A DNA stretch of 40,467 bases. Source: Phytohabitans sp036906915 (GTDB lineage: Bacteria > Actinomycetota > Actinomycetes > Mycobacteriales > Micromonosporaceae). The notes beneath the pieces were generated by a model. The model did not search any database. It was not told the DNA's origin and saw nothing but the letters and a program-made list of their open reading frames with translations. The stretch lies in contig NZ_JBAKHX010000075.1 in assembly GCF_036906915.1 (NCBI RefSeq), positions 1-40,467 on the forward strand, in the 5' to 3' direction. This document shows, one piece after another, positions 23,305 to 31,304 of the stretch; within the stretch, counting starts at the first letter, position 1, and each line of letters begins with the position of its first letter. The position numbers were made by a program, and so were the translations under genes.

Positions 23305-23339
23305 GTGGTGTCCGGGGCCGGTTCGGCCTCGGACACCAC
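23305..23339. terminator. Bidirectional terminator between SnoaL-like and MarR genes
   Basis: GTGGTGTCCGGGGCC pairs with GGCCTCGGACACCAC (15-bp stem, one G-U pair) around a GGTTC loop. It sits between two convergent genes. No U-tract, common in high-GC actinobacteria. Confidence 0.75.
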
Positions 23340-23401
23340 GAGCCGATCCCGCGAACGCGCAAGGCACGGTCAGCCCACGGGCACTGCGCGGGCGTCGCGG
23401 C

Positions 23402-23911
23402 TCACGACGCCGGCCGGCCAGGCTGCTTCGGCGCCCGCGTGCCCGGCACCGGCGTTTGCTCGGCGGCCTTCCGCTCCGCGTCCAGGGCCCGTCCGGCTGC
23501 CCGCAGCGTGCCGAGAACCACCGTTACCTCGCGCACGGACTGCTCGGGAATCACCGACCCGATCCGCAGCTCCAGCTCTTCCTCGAAGACCTCCAGCGCC
23601 CCGTCGACCAGCTTCCGCCCCTCAGGCGTCAACTCGACGACCGAGGAACGGCGGTCGTTCGGATTGGCCCGCCGCTCGCACAAGCCCGCCGCCTCCAGAC
23701 GGTCGACCACCTTGCTCGTGCCGCCCACCGTGATCGAGAACTCCTCCGCGATGTCCTGGATCCGCGGCCCGGGCCGGCGCAACAGCAGGTGCAGCACCTC
23801 GAACGAGGTCAGCGGCAGGTCGTACTCGGCCCGCAACCGCCCCTCGATGCCGTTCCACAGCTCGATCTCCAACGAGACCAGCTCCCGGTACAGCTGCTTC
23901 AGGTCAGCCAT
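23402..23911 (-). CDS. MarR family transcriptional regulator
   Basis: 169 aa from ATG 23911 (GTG 23914 is the other option). Winged-helix core at about residues 32 to 100: LTSFEVLHLLLRRPG, IQDIAEEFSITVGGTSKVVD, RLEAAGLCERRANPNDRRSS with the D-x-R-S wing. The C-terminus is extended by a basic Pro-rich tail (PVPGTRAPKQPGRPAS). A palindrome upstream suggests autorepression. It converges on the VOC/MBL/SnoaL operon, which may be co-regulated, but no matching palindrome was found in front of that operon. Confidence 0.9.
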   Translation of the reverse strand: MADLKQLYRELVSLEIELWNGIEGRLRAEYDLPLTSFEVLHLLLRRPGPRIQDIAEEFSITVGGTSKVVDRLEAAGLCERRANPNDRRSSVVELTPEGRKLVDGALEVFEEELELRIGSVIPEQSVREVTVVLGTLRAAGRALDAERKAAEQTPVPGTRAPKQPGRPAS

Positions 23912-23923
23912 CACTCATCTTCC

Positions 23924-23937
23924 GAAGAACTATCTTC
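23924..23937. promoter_or_regulatory. Probable MarR operator
   Basis: GAAGA-ACTA-TCTTC, with an overlapping CTTC-C-GAAG at 23919-23927 area, immediately upstream of marR. Symmetry and position suggest a MarR dimer site. Confidence 0.55.
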
Positions 23938-23939
23938 CT

Positions 23940-24173
23940 TAGATGATTGATGGTAGGTCATCGGTGTCCGGACTCTCACCAATCCGGGCGCTTTGAAACT
24001 CGTCTCGAGCAGACCCGTCGTGTACTTGTCGCACCACCTGCCTTCGTGTCGGCGTGGTGCCGAGCTGTCCCCACACGGCCGTCGGCGTCTGATCGGCGTA
24101 GGCGGGTGCCCTCTCCCATGGCGGCAGGTGATCGACGGGCGAGAACCTCCACGGTGTTTGCGACGGCCGGTGG
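23940..24173. other. Gene-free interval
   Basis: Intergenic space between the marR promoter and the 3' end of the molybdenum hydroxylase operon. Nothing recognised. Confidence 0.4.
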
Positions 24174-26369
24174 CTACTGCAGCATCTCGGCGGTGATGGG
24201 TAGTTCGCGGATGCGCCGGCCGGTGGCGTGGAAGACGGCGTTGGCGATGGCGGGTGCCACGCCGACGTGGACGAGCTCGCCGATGCCCTTGACGCCGATC
24301 GGGTCGACCTCACGGTCCTCTCCGCGCAGGTAGATGGCGCGCAGATTGGGTACGTCGGCGTTGACGGGGACCAGGTAGTCGGCGAGGTTGGCGTTGGCGA
24401 TGCGTCCGTCGCGCGGGTCGGTGACGGTGTGTTCCAGCAGCGCGGTGCCGATACCGCCGACCATGCCGCCGATTGCCTGGCTGTCGGCCAGGGTGGGGTT
24501 GACGATGCGGCCGGCGTCGTAGACGCCGAGCATTCTGCGTACCCGGACCAGGCCGAGGTGGGCGTCGACGGCGACTTCGGCGAAGGTCGCGGCGTAGCCG
24601 TACAAGGAGAACCGCTCCGGCGGTGGTGGCGGGGCGAAGGAGCCACGTGCGTCGAGGTGGGTACGGCCCTGGCGGGACAGCAGCTGGCTGTAGGTCTCAC
24701 CGCGGGCTGGTTGATCGCGTAGGGACATCCGGCCTTGGTGGACGATCACCTTGTCGGGATCGGCGCCGTAGAGCGGAGAATTCGCGTCCTGGACGGCGAG
24801 GGTGATCGCCTGTCGCCGGACCTTGTCGCTGCCGTCCTGCACGGCGGATCCGACGCTGGCCATGGTCTGCGAGGCGCCGTGCATCGGGGTCGGCGGCATC
24901 AGCGAGTCACCGAGCAGGAACTGCACGCTGTCCAGGGCCAGCCCCAGGGAGTCGGCGGCGACCTGCGTCATCGAGGTGTAGGTGCCGGGACCCATGTCGC
25001 TGCTGGCGGCCTCGACCACGGCGCTGCCGTCGGCGTCGAGGCGGACCCGGGCCTGCGCGGCGTTGCGCGTCGCGTCGTAGACGCCGGCGGCCATGCCGGT
25101 GCCGATCAACAAGTCACCGTCGCGCCGCGAGCGCGGCGCCCGTGGTCGGTTCTGCCAGCCGAACTCGTGCGCTCCCACGGTGAGGCACTCCCGCAACCGT
25201 CGGGTGGAGAAGGGCAGACCGGTGGATTCGTCTCGCGTGGGCTCGTTGCGGTGGCGCAGTTCGACAGGGTCGACGCCGATGCGATAGGCGAGTTCGTCCA
25301 TCGCCGACTCGATGACGTGCGCGGCGGTGGAATAGCCGGGCCCGCGCATCCACAGTGGCGTGTTCACGTCCAGCGACACCGTGCGGTAATCCTGGCTGAC
25401 GCGCGGCATGCTGTACAGCATCTGCCCGGTCGTGAGGATGCCCTCCTGGAAGTTCTCGTACCGTGACGTCTCGGCGCGGATGTGGTGTGCCGCCGCGCTG
25501 AGCCGGCCGTCCCCGTCGCTGCCCAGCCGTAGCCGGTATCGGTACGCCGGCCGGAACCCCGTCCCGAAGTACATCTGCCGCCGGGTCAGTACCAGCTTGA
25601 CCGGCCGGTCGAGCTCACGGGCCGCGAGCGCCGCGATGATCACGTGCGGCCAGCAGCGAAGACCGGAGCCGAATCCGCCGCCGACGAACGGGGAGAGGAC
25701 CCGCACCGACCCGAGGGGCAGGCCGAAGACGGCTGCGAGTTCGGCCTGGGTGCCGCCGACCCATTGGGTCTTGTCCCAGACGGTCAGCCGGTCACCGTCC
25801 CAGGCTGCGATGGTCGCGTGCGGCTCCATCGGGTTGTGGTGGTTGCGCGAGGTCCGATAGGTGACGTCCAGCTGCACCGCTGCGGAGGCCAACGCCTCCT
25901 CGGCGGTGCCGCGCGCGTAGGTCACGGGTTCGTTGGTCGGTGCGGAGTCCAGGTCGTACGAGGGATGCTCGGTGTCGTAGGCCACCTCGACCAGGCTGGC
26001 GGCGTGCTGCGCGCTCTGCAGCGTCGCGGCGACCACGACCGCGACCGGCTGGCCGAAGAAACGGATTTGGTCGTCCTGGAAGACACGCAGCCGCTGTCCC
26101 GGCGGGTTGGTGGATCCGGTGTAGTCCCGGTACGGCAGCTGCGGCGCGTTCACGTGGCTGATCACCGCGAGCACGCCGGGCTGGGTGGTGGCGGCGCTGA
26201 CGCCGATGCCGGTGATCCGGCCGCGGCCGACGGTGCCGTCGACCACGACGGCGTGCACGACGCCCTCGATGGGGTGGTCGGCGGCGAATCGGGCGGCGCC
26301 GGTTACCTTGAGCCGGCCCTCCACCCGCAAGGTGGGCGCTCCGACGGCGATATTTGGCTGACCGGTCAC
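24174..26369 (-). CDS. Xanthine dehydrogenase family, molybdopterin-binding subunit
   Basis: 731 aa, the length of YagR/PaoC-type large subunits. Blocks seen: LRVEGRLKVTGAARFAADHP at the start of the a/b hammerhead domain; FVGGGFGSGLR (molybdopterin contact); MRGPGYSTAAHVIESAMDEL and DPVELRHRNEP; SSDMGPGTYT; and the catalytic Glu698 in IGVKGIGELVHVG close to the C-terminus. It oxidises an aldehyde or N-heterocycle at the Mo centre, passing electrons to the FeS and FAD subunits encoded just upstream. GTG 26369 is the start: it overlaps the FAD gene stop as GTGA and has GGAGGT 8 nt ahead. The frame is open 200 codons further, but that part lies inside the FAD gene. Substrate unknown. Confidence 0.93.
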   Translation of the reverse strand: MTGQPNIAVGAPTLRVEGRLKVTGAARFAADHPIEGVVHAVVVDGTVGRGRITGIGVSAATTQPGVLAVISHVNAPQLPYRDYTGSTNPPGQRLRVFQDDQIRFFGQPVAVVVAATLQSAQHAASLVEVAYDTEHPSYDLDSAPTNEPVTYARGTAEEALASAAVQLDVTYRTSRNHHNPMEPHATIAAWDGDRLTVWDKTQWVGGTQAELAAVFGLPLGSVRVLSPFVGGGFGSGLRCWPHVIIAALAARELDRPVKLVLTRRQMYFGTGFRPAYRYRLRLGSDGDGRLSAAAHHIRAETSRYENFQEGILTTGQMLYSMPRVSQDYRTVSLDVNTPLWMRGPGYSTAAHVIESAMDELAYRIGVDPVELRHRNEPTRDESTGLPFSTRRLRECLTVGAHEFGWQNRPRAPRSRRDGDLLIGTGMAAGVYDATRNAAQARVRLDADGSAVVEAASSDMGPGTYTSMTQVAADSLGLALDSVQFLLGDSLMPPTPMHGASQTMASVGSAVQDGSDKVRRQAITLAVQDANSPLYGADPDKVIVHQGRMSLRDQPARGETYSQLLSRQGRTHLDARGSFAPPPPPERFSLYGYAATFAEVAVDAHLGLVRVRRMLGVYDAGRIVNPTLADSQAIGGMVGGIGTALLEHTVTDPRDGRIANANLADYLVPVNADVPNLRAIYLRGEDREVDPIGVKGIGELVHVGVAPAIANAVFHATGRRIRELPITAEMLQ

Positions 26370-27346
26370 ATGCCACCTCCTACGACGCGCAGCTGGCGCT
26401 CCACCGTGCGCATGAGCAACTCGACCTTGAAACCGTTGTGGCGCAGCGGCCGGGCGCCGGCGGTGGCGTAACGCGCCGCGCGGGTCCACAACGCCGGTGA
26501 CGGACGCTGACCGATGAGGTGCTGCTCGACCGCGCGCAGCTTCCACGGCACGGTGCCCACGCCACCGGCCGCTGCCCTCGCCTCGCGGATCACTCCGCCG
26601 CGCACGTGCAGCGCGACCGCGGCGGAGCACAGCGCGAACTCGTAGGACTGGCGGTCGCGTACCTTCAGGTAGCCCGAGGCCAGCGGGCGTGGATGGGCGG
26701 GAATCTCGATCGCGGTGATCAGCTCGCCGGGCCGGATGGCCTGTTCGTGCTGCGGCGTGCTGCCGGGCAACAGCAGGAAGTCGCCGATCGCCACATGGCG
26801 GGCACCGTCGGGTCCGAGCAGGTGGACGGTCGCATCGAGTGCGGTAAGGGCCACGGCGAGGTCCGAGGGGTGGGTGGCTACGCACGCGTCGGAGGTACCG
26901 AGGATCGCGTGCGTGCGGTTGTAGCCATCCAGAGCGGCGCAGCCGGAGCCGGGCTGCCGTTTGTTGCACGCCGCGGAGACGTCACGGAAGTAGGTGCACC
27001 GGGTGCGCTGCATGATGTTGCCGCCGAGGCTGGCCATGTTGCGCAGCTGTGGAGAAGCGCTGAGTTCCAGCGCCTGCGACACGACGGGATATCCGGTGCG
27101 GACCAGCGGATGCCGCGCTGCCTCGGCCATGCGGACCAAGGCACCCAGCCGCAGCCCGCCGCCGGTTGTGGCCGCGATGCCGCGTAGCGGCAGCGCATCG
27201 ATGTCGACCAGCTCGTCGGGGCGTTCGACGGTTTCGCGCATCAGATCGACCAGCGTGGTACCGCCGGCGATGTACCGGCCACCGCGATGGCCGGCCGCCA
27301 ACGCCGCCGGCACGTCGCTGACTCTGGTGTAGGAGAAGGGGAACAC
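26366..27346 (-). CDS. Xanthine dehydrogenase family, FAD-binding subunit (YagS-like)
   Basis: 326 aa. PCMH-type FAD fold: YIAGGTTLVDLMRETVERPD (FAD pyrophosphate loop), LRLGALVRMAEAARHP and SASPQLRNMASLGGNIMQRT. An insert with Cys117, Cys127, Cys136 and Cys155 (RTRCTYF, SAACNKR, GSGCAAL, SDACVATHPSD) is characteristic of the YagS/PaoB group, which binds an extra 4Fe-4S cluster. The protein transfers electrons from the FeS subunit to its acceptor. Three bp separate it from the upstream FeS gene and its stop overlaps the Mo subunit, so expression is coupled. Confidence 0.93.
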   Translation of the reverse strand: MFPFSYTRVSDVPAALAAGHRGGRYIAGGTTLVDLMRETVERPDELVDIDALPLRGIAATTGGGLRLGALVRMAEAARHPLVRTGYPVVSQALELSASPQLRNMASLGGNIMQRTRCTYFRDVSAACNKRQPGSGCAALDGYNRTHAILGTSDACVATHPSDLAVALTALDATVHLLGPDGARHVAIGDFLLLPGSTPQHEQAIRPGELITAIEIPAHPRPLASGYLKVRDRQSYEFALCSAAVALHVRGGVIREARAAAGGVGTVPWKLRAVEQHLIGQRPSPALWTRAARYATAGARPLRHNGFKVELLMRTVERQLRVVGGGM

Positions 27347-27349
27347 GGC

Positions 27350-27973
27350 TCACCCCTCCTCAGCGGTCTGCTCGACCGCGGTCTGCTCGACTGCTTTGAC
27401 AATCTTCACGTAGCAGCCGCAGCGGCAGATGTTGCCGCTCATCCACTCGCGGATCTCTTCGGGAGAGCCGCTGTGCCCTTCCCGGATACAGGCGACGCCG
27501 GACAGGATCTGCCCAGGTGTGCAGAACCCACATTGGAAGGCGTCCTGGTCGATGAACGCCTGCTGCAGTGGATGCAGCTCGTCGCCTTGCCGGCCGGCCA
27601 ATCCTTCGATTGTCGTAACCTCGGCGCCGTCCAGGCGTACGGCAAGGGTGAGGCACGCGTTGACGCGGCGGCCCTCGACCAGCACCGTGCACGCCCCGCA
27701 CGCCCCGGCGTCGCAACCCTTCTTCGTCCCGGTCAGACCCACTTGCTCTCGCAGTAGATCCAGCAGCGACGTGCGGTTATCCACCATGCCACTGTGCGGC
27801 CGCCCGTTGACGATTACCGAGATCGGGCTCGACATGACCCCCGCGACGGGCTGTGCGAGCAGGAAGTCGTCCGCCTCGGCCACCCGCGTCCGTACGTCCG
27901 TCAGGCTGAGCGCTACCAGGGGTGCGCCGCGAGGGCTGGACAGGTGCTCGGGAGTCGGCGCCGACTCTGCCAT
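27350..27973 (-). CDS. Xanthine dehydrogenase family, 2Fe-2S subunit (YagT-like)
   Basis: 207 aa. First cluster ligands Cys87, Cys92, Cys95, Cys107 in KKGCDAGACGAC and RVNACLTL; second cluster Cys148, Cys151, Cys183, Cys185 in FQCGFCTPGQ and NICRCGCY. The first 47 residues, before MSSPISVIVNGRPH, are an extra extension; it lacks a twin-arginine motif, so unlike the E. coli PaoA the complex is probably cytoplasmic. ATG 27973 is supported by AAGGAG upstream. First gene of the operon; no XdhC-type maturation factor is encoded nearby. Confidence 0.93.
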   Translation of the reverse strand: MAESAPTPEHLSSPRGAPLVALSLTDVRTRVAEADDFLLAQPVAGVMSSPISVIVNGRPHSGMVDNRTSLLDLLREQVGLTGTKKGCDAGACGACTVLVEGRRVNACLTLAVRLDGAEVTTIEGLAGRQGDELHPLQQAFIDQDAFQCGFCTPGQILSGVACIREGHSGSPEEIREWMSGNICRCGCYVKIVKAVEQTAVEQTAEEG

Positions 27974-28141
27974 GTACCGCTCCTTGGTGGGTAGCCGCTA
28001 AGGCCCAAGCCAGGTTTGGAAGACCCAAGCGGGGCCGAGACGGTCGGCCCCGGTCTGCCGCGGTAGCCGAACTGACTGTGCCGTACGTCGTCAGATCATT
28101 GACGCTATGTTCGCCGGCGTACTAAGGAAAGCGATGATTTC

Positions 28142-28156
28142 CGATCAAGTTGATCG
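28142..28156. promoter_or_regulatory. Palindrome between molybdenum hydroxylase operon and lysR stub
   Basis: CGATCAA-G-TTGATCG is a perfect 15-bp palindrome, flanked by AGCGAT at 28130 and ATCGCT at 28153. It has the form of a LysR-type box and lies 22 bp before the stub of a LysR gene. Confidence 0.5.
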
Positions 28157-28177
28157 CTATGTGCAATGCTACGGCTC

Positions 28178-28222
28178 ATGGCTGACGTCGAGCTGCGCCG
28201 CCCGTTAGGAGTCCCGTCCTAG
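28178..28222 (+). pseudogene. N-terminal stub of a LysR family regulator
   Basis: ATG 28178 opens MADVELRR, the conserved opening of LysR regulators (normally followed by LRYFVAVAE), then PLGVPS and a stop. Only about eight codons match. Its position, divergent from a metabolic operon and behind a palindrome, is what one expects for a lost LysR gene. Confidence 0.35.
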
Positions 28223-28289
28223 GCTCGCGAAGGTCGCCGCGTCGGGCCGACCTTATGCGCGCCAGCCTTCTTCGCGCCTGCCAATGCGC

Positions 28290-28331
28290 GAGCGAGCGAG
28301 ATTGCCGTATGAGCGAGCGAGATTGCCGTAT
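28290..28331 (+). repeat. Perfect 21-bp tandem duplication
   Basis: Two adjacent copies of a 21-bp unit that begins GAGCGAGCGAG and ends ATTGCCGTAT, at 28290-28310 and 28311-28331. Slippage within a region with no active gene. Confidence 0.85.
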
Positions 28332-28429
28332 GCGGAGCTGGCCGCGGTCGCGGCGCAAACGAACTGTCATGCCGGCGCCGGTCGGTCGGTCGGTATAGCG
28401 TGACTGATGGGCTACCTGCCCGGATACGC

Positions 28430-28625
28430 GACACCGCGAGCAGCCCCTGGTCGGCGCCGATCTGGATCAGCGGAAGCGGGCGGCCGTCCTCGGCGACGGC
28501 CTCGAGTTCATAGTGCCTAGCGTTGGAGCCGTTGAGGATGCGCAGCCGGTAGACGCCGGTGTCGACCTCGTGTACCGGCCATGTCGATCGCCACAGCCTT
28601 GATCTGGTACAGGTCGGTGATGGCC
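28430..28625 (-). pseudogene. Multicopper oxidase fragment, frameshifted
   Basis: Two minus-strand frames give consecutive parts of a cupredoxin domain: ITDLYQIKAVAIDMAG, then after a frameshift near 28565 VHEVDTGVYRLRILNGSNAR, HYELEAVAEDGRPLPLIQIG, ADQGLLAV. This resembles the middle domain of CotA/bilirubin-oxidase-type multicopper oxidases (Y-R-x-R-x-L-N-x-S). Copper-binding segments are absent. It lies just behind the secDF terminator. Confidence 0.65.
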
Positions 28626-28628
28626 AGG

Positions 28629-28657
28629 GTGGCCCGGCCCGCAACGGGCCGGGCCAC
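28629..28657 (-). terminator. Terminator after secDF
   Basis: GTGGCCCGGCCCG and CGGGCCGGGCCAC make a perfect 13-bp GC stem with loop CAA, 3 nt after the secDF stop. No U-tract. Confidence 0.75.
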
Positions 28658-28660
28658 AGC

Positions 28661-30862
28661 TCATCGCCGCGCGGTGCCGGGTTGGAACCTGACAGCAAGC
28701 GGCGTGGCGAGAAACACGGACGAGTACGTGCCGACGCCGACGCCGACCAGCAGCGCCACCGCGAAGTCCACAAGCGACCCGCTGCCCAGCACCGCGAGCG
28801 CGCCGAGGATAAAGACCGCGCCCAGACCGGTATTGACCGTACGCGGGATGGTTTGCAGGCAGGCCCGGTTGGCGAGCTCGGCGATGTCGCGGCGGCGTGG
28901 CTTGCCCCGGACGAGCTCCCTGAACCGGTCGAAGACCACGACGGTGTCGTTCACCGAGTAGCCGATGACGGTCAGCAGCGCGGCGAGGAACACGCCGTCG
29001 ACCGGGCGACCCAGCCACGCGAACACCCCGATCACCAGTATCACGTCGTGCAGCATCGCCAGCACCGCGGCGGCGCTCCACCGCCATTGGAACCGGACGG
29101 TCAGATACAGCAGCTGCGCGGCGAGTGCCACGGTGAGCGCGACGGCGGCGTTGCGCCGCAGTTCGGCGCCCAGGCTCGGGCCGATCAGCTCGTCCCGCAC
29201 CGGTGTCGCGGTGCCCGCAGCCGCTTCGGCGAGCGCGGCGCGGACCCGCCGCTCGGTGTCGTCGTCGAAGCGACCGGCCCGTACCGAAACGTTGCCGTCC
29301 CCGGACTCGTTCACCACGGCGTGCGGCAGGCCGGTCGACTCGACGGCGGCGCGGGCGGCGTCGGTCGACAGCGGTTGCGTCGTGGTGTACTCGACCATCC
29401 GGCCGCCGGTGAATTCGACGCCCAGATTCAACCCGCGAGACGCGATACCGGCGACCGCGAGAATCACCGCCACTGTGGACACCGCGAGCCACAGCCGTCC
29501 ACGGGATATCAGGGCCGGTTGGCGCCGCTCGATCGCCCGCCGCACCCAGCCCGCGTGACCGAGGCCGCTCCACGCCGGTCGCCGCGACAGCCACCGCCGC
29601 CGCAGCGCCACCTCCAACAGCAGCCGGGTCACGATCAGCGCGGTGAACATCGAGGCCAGGACCCCGACGCTGAGCGTGACGCCGAATCCCCGTACCGGCC
29701 CCGACGCGAACAGGAACAGCAACGCCGCGGCGAGCAGGGTGGTGATGTTCGAGTCGGCGATGGCCGACATGGCGCGGCCGAAGCCGCGTTCGGTGGCGCG
29801 TAGCAGGCTCCGGCGGCCGCCTGCGAACTCCTCTCTGGCCCGTTCGAAAACCAGCACGTTGGCGTCGATCGCCATGCCTATCGCGAGCACGAACCCGGCG
29901 AGGCCGGGCAGGGTCAGCGTCGCTCCGAGCGCCAGCAGCGCCGCGTACGAGACCAGGCCGTACGAGGCGAGCGCAACTGCCGCGAGGCCGCCGGCGATGC
30001 GGTACACGCCGGCGATGAACAGCATCGTGGCGGCCACGCCGATCAGCGCGGCCCACGTCGAAGCGTCGATCGCGGCGCGGCCCAGGGTCGGCCCGACGGT
30101 CCGCTGTTCGACGATCTCCACCGGTACCGGCAGCGCGCCGGCTCGGATCAGCAGGGCCAGATCCTTGGCCTCCGCGGCCGTGAAGCGGCCGGTGATACGC
30201 ATCGAGTCGCCGGAGTACCCGACGTCGCAGACCGCCTCGGCGCCCATCTCCGGCGAGCTGAGGACCCTGTCGTCGAGGACGATCGCCAACCGCCGGGTCG
30301 GGTCACCCAGCGGCGCGCAGGCCAGCTTCGCCGACAGCCGCTGCCAGTCGCGTTCGGCCCGGCTGTCGGCGAACTTCACCACGACCTCCCAGCCGCCGAG
30401 TTCGCCGATGACGGCGTTCGCGTCGTCGATCCGTTGCCCGGCAAGCTCCACCGGGCCCAGCGGCAGCCTGCGGCCGCTTTCGTCCGGCAGTACCCGGTCG
30501 GCCCCGGTCTCGGCCGCGAGCACCGGGTGGAACGTCAGCTGTGCGGTCTTTCCGATGACCGCGACAGCGGTCGCGGGGTCGGAGACGCCGGGCAGTTCGA
30601 CGATGATCCGGCGGTCGCCGGCGCGGATGAGTGTCGGTTCGGTGACGCCAAGCTCGTCGACCCGCCGGCGCAGCACCTCCAGGGTCTGGTCGGTGGTGGC
30701 GCGGTTGGCCTGATTCAGTTCTCCGTCTTTGGTTTCCAGCACTATCTGGGTACCGCCGCGCAGATCCAGCCCAAGCTTCGGCGGGCGGGTGGCGACCAGC
30801 CACCCGCATACGCCGAGCACGACGAGGGCGAGGAAAGCGCGCGCGGCAACGGCGCGCGACAC
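28661..30862 (-). CDS. secDF: Fused protein translocase subunit SecDF
   Basis: 733 aa, the size of fused SecDF. SecD half: GLDLRGGTQIVLE at about 35 to 47, an extracytoplasmic P1 domain with DGELNQANRATTDQTLEVLR and VTEPTLIRAGDRRIIVELPG, then helices 4 to 6 with GMAIDANVLVFERAREE. SecF half: GLNLGVEFTGGRMVEYTTTQ, then GYSVNDTVVVFDRFRE. Twelve membrane helices in total. SecDF uses the proton gradient to pull exported proteins out of SecYEG. GTG 30862 is the start, with AAAGGAGAA upstream; the frame is open to 30997. Actinobacteria normally have separate secD and secF, so this is likely an accessory paralogue, perhaps dedicated to the small protein encoded 45 bp upstream. Confidence 0.92.
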   Translation of the reverse strand: MSRAVAARAFLALVVLGVCGWLVATRPPKLGLDLRGGTQIVLETKDGELNQANRATTDQTLEVLRRRVDELGVTEPTLIRAGDRRIIVELPGVSDPATAVAVIGKTAQLTFHPVLAAETGADRVLPDESGRRLPLGPVELAGQRIDDANAVIGELGGWEVVVKFADSRAERDWQRLSAKLACAPLGDPTRRLAIVLDDRVLSSPEMGAEAVCDVGYSGDSMRITGRFTAAEAKDLALLIRAGALPVPVEIVEQRTVGPTLGRAAIDASTWAALIGVAATMLFIAGVYRIAGGLAAVALASYGLVSYAALLALGATLTLPGLAGFVLAIGMAIDANVLVFERAREEFAGGRRSLLRATERGFGRAMSAIADSNITTLLAAALLFLFASGPVRGFGVTLSVGVLASMFTALIVTRLLLEVALRRRWLSRRPAWSGLGHAGWVRRAIERRQPALISRGRLWLAVSTVAVILAVAGIASRGLNLGVEFTGGRMVEYTTTQPLSTDAARAAVESTGLPHAVVNESGDGNVSVRAGRFDDDTERRVRAALAEAAAGTATPVRDELIGPSLGAELRRNAAVALTVALAAQLLYLTVRFQWRWSAAAVLAMLHDVILVIGVFAWLGRPVDGVFLAALLTVIGYSVNDTVVVFDRFRELVRGKPRRRDIAELANRACLQTIPRTVNTGLGAVFILGALAVLGSGSLVDFAVALLVGVGVGTYSSVFLATPLAVRFQPGTARR

Positions 30863-30906
30863 GATGAGATTCTCCTTTGAGGACAGTTCGGACAGGACGC
30901 GGGAAA

Positions 30907-31269
30907 TCACCGCGTCGCTGGCGGCGCCCTGCCCTGGAAAACCTGCCGGTGGAGCCCCGGGCGCTGCTGCCCCGCGGCCGCACGCACCACCCACCACAGC
31001 GCCGGCGGCGCCAACATGACCGCGGCGGACCAGGTGGCGCTGGCGACCTCGACACCGGCGGTTGCCGACCCGCCCCGCTTGACCAGCAGCACCCCGACCT
31101 TTGCGCGCAGCTCTGGCGAGAGCGGGGCGGCGAGCACGGCCCGGACGGTGTTGGCCGTCTGGCCCTTATCGTGCCGATGGGTGGTCTCAGCGGGCCCGGT
31201 GACCGCGATGGTGGTCAACAGCAGCGCGACGACGATCGGCAGGCGCTGCGCCCACCATCGTGCGGTCAT
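30907..31269 (-). CDS. Small two-helix membrane protein upstream of secDF
   Basis: 120 aa, family not recognised. Helix 1 at about residues 10 to 27 (LPIVVALLLTTIAVTG) may be a signal anchor; a polar stretch with THRHDKGQTANTVRAVLAAP and KVGVLLVKRGGSATA follows; helix 2 at about 78 to 95 (WSAAVMLAPPALWWVV); the tail is basic. It lies 44 bp upstream of secDF on the same strand, so it is probably cotranscribed and may be its partner or substrate. ATG 31269 is 6 nt after TACCGT: leaderless. Confidence 0.6.
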   Translation of the reverse strand: MTARWWAQRLPIVVALLLTTIAVTGPAETTHRHDKGQTANTVRAVLAAPLSPELRAKVGVLLVKRGGSATAGVEVASATWSAAVMLAPPALWWVVRAAAGQQRPGLHRQVFQGRAPPATR

Positions 31270-31275
31270 CCTCGA

Positions 31276-31298
31276 ACGGTACCGTGCACCCTTACGGT
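31276..31298. promoter_or_regulatory. Divergent leaderless promoters with ACGGTACCGT palindrome
   Basis: TACCGT (minus, 31276-31281) and TACGGT (plus, 31293-31298) each lie 6 nt before an ATG; only 35 bp separate the two start codons. ACGGTACCGT (31276-31285) is a perfect palindrome overlapping the minus -10 and could be an operator. Confidence 0.45.
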
Positions 31299-31304
31299 GA
31301 GCGG

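Noticed and set aside
24174..26969. 931-codon version of the molybdenum subunit
   Set aside because: The first 200 codons lie inside the FAD subunit gene in another frame and have Arg/Pro-rich composition; GTG 26369 with GGAGGT is the true start.
28559..29803. 414-codon plus frame opposite secDF
   Set aside because: Antisense shadow without motif or start signal.
28467..30056. 529-codon minus frame inside secDF
   Set aside because: Out-of-frame shadow, very Arg-rich; secDF is in the correct frame.
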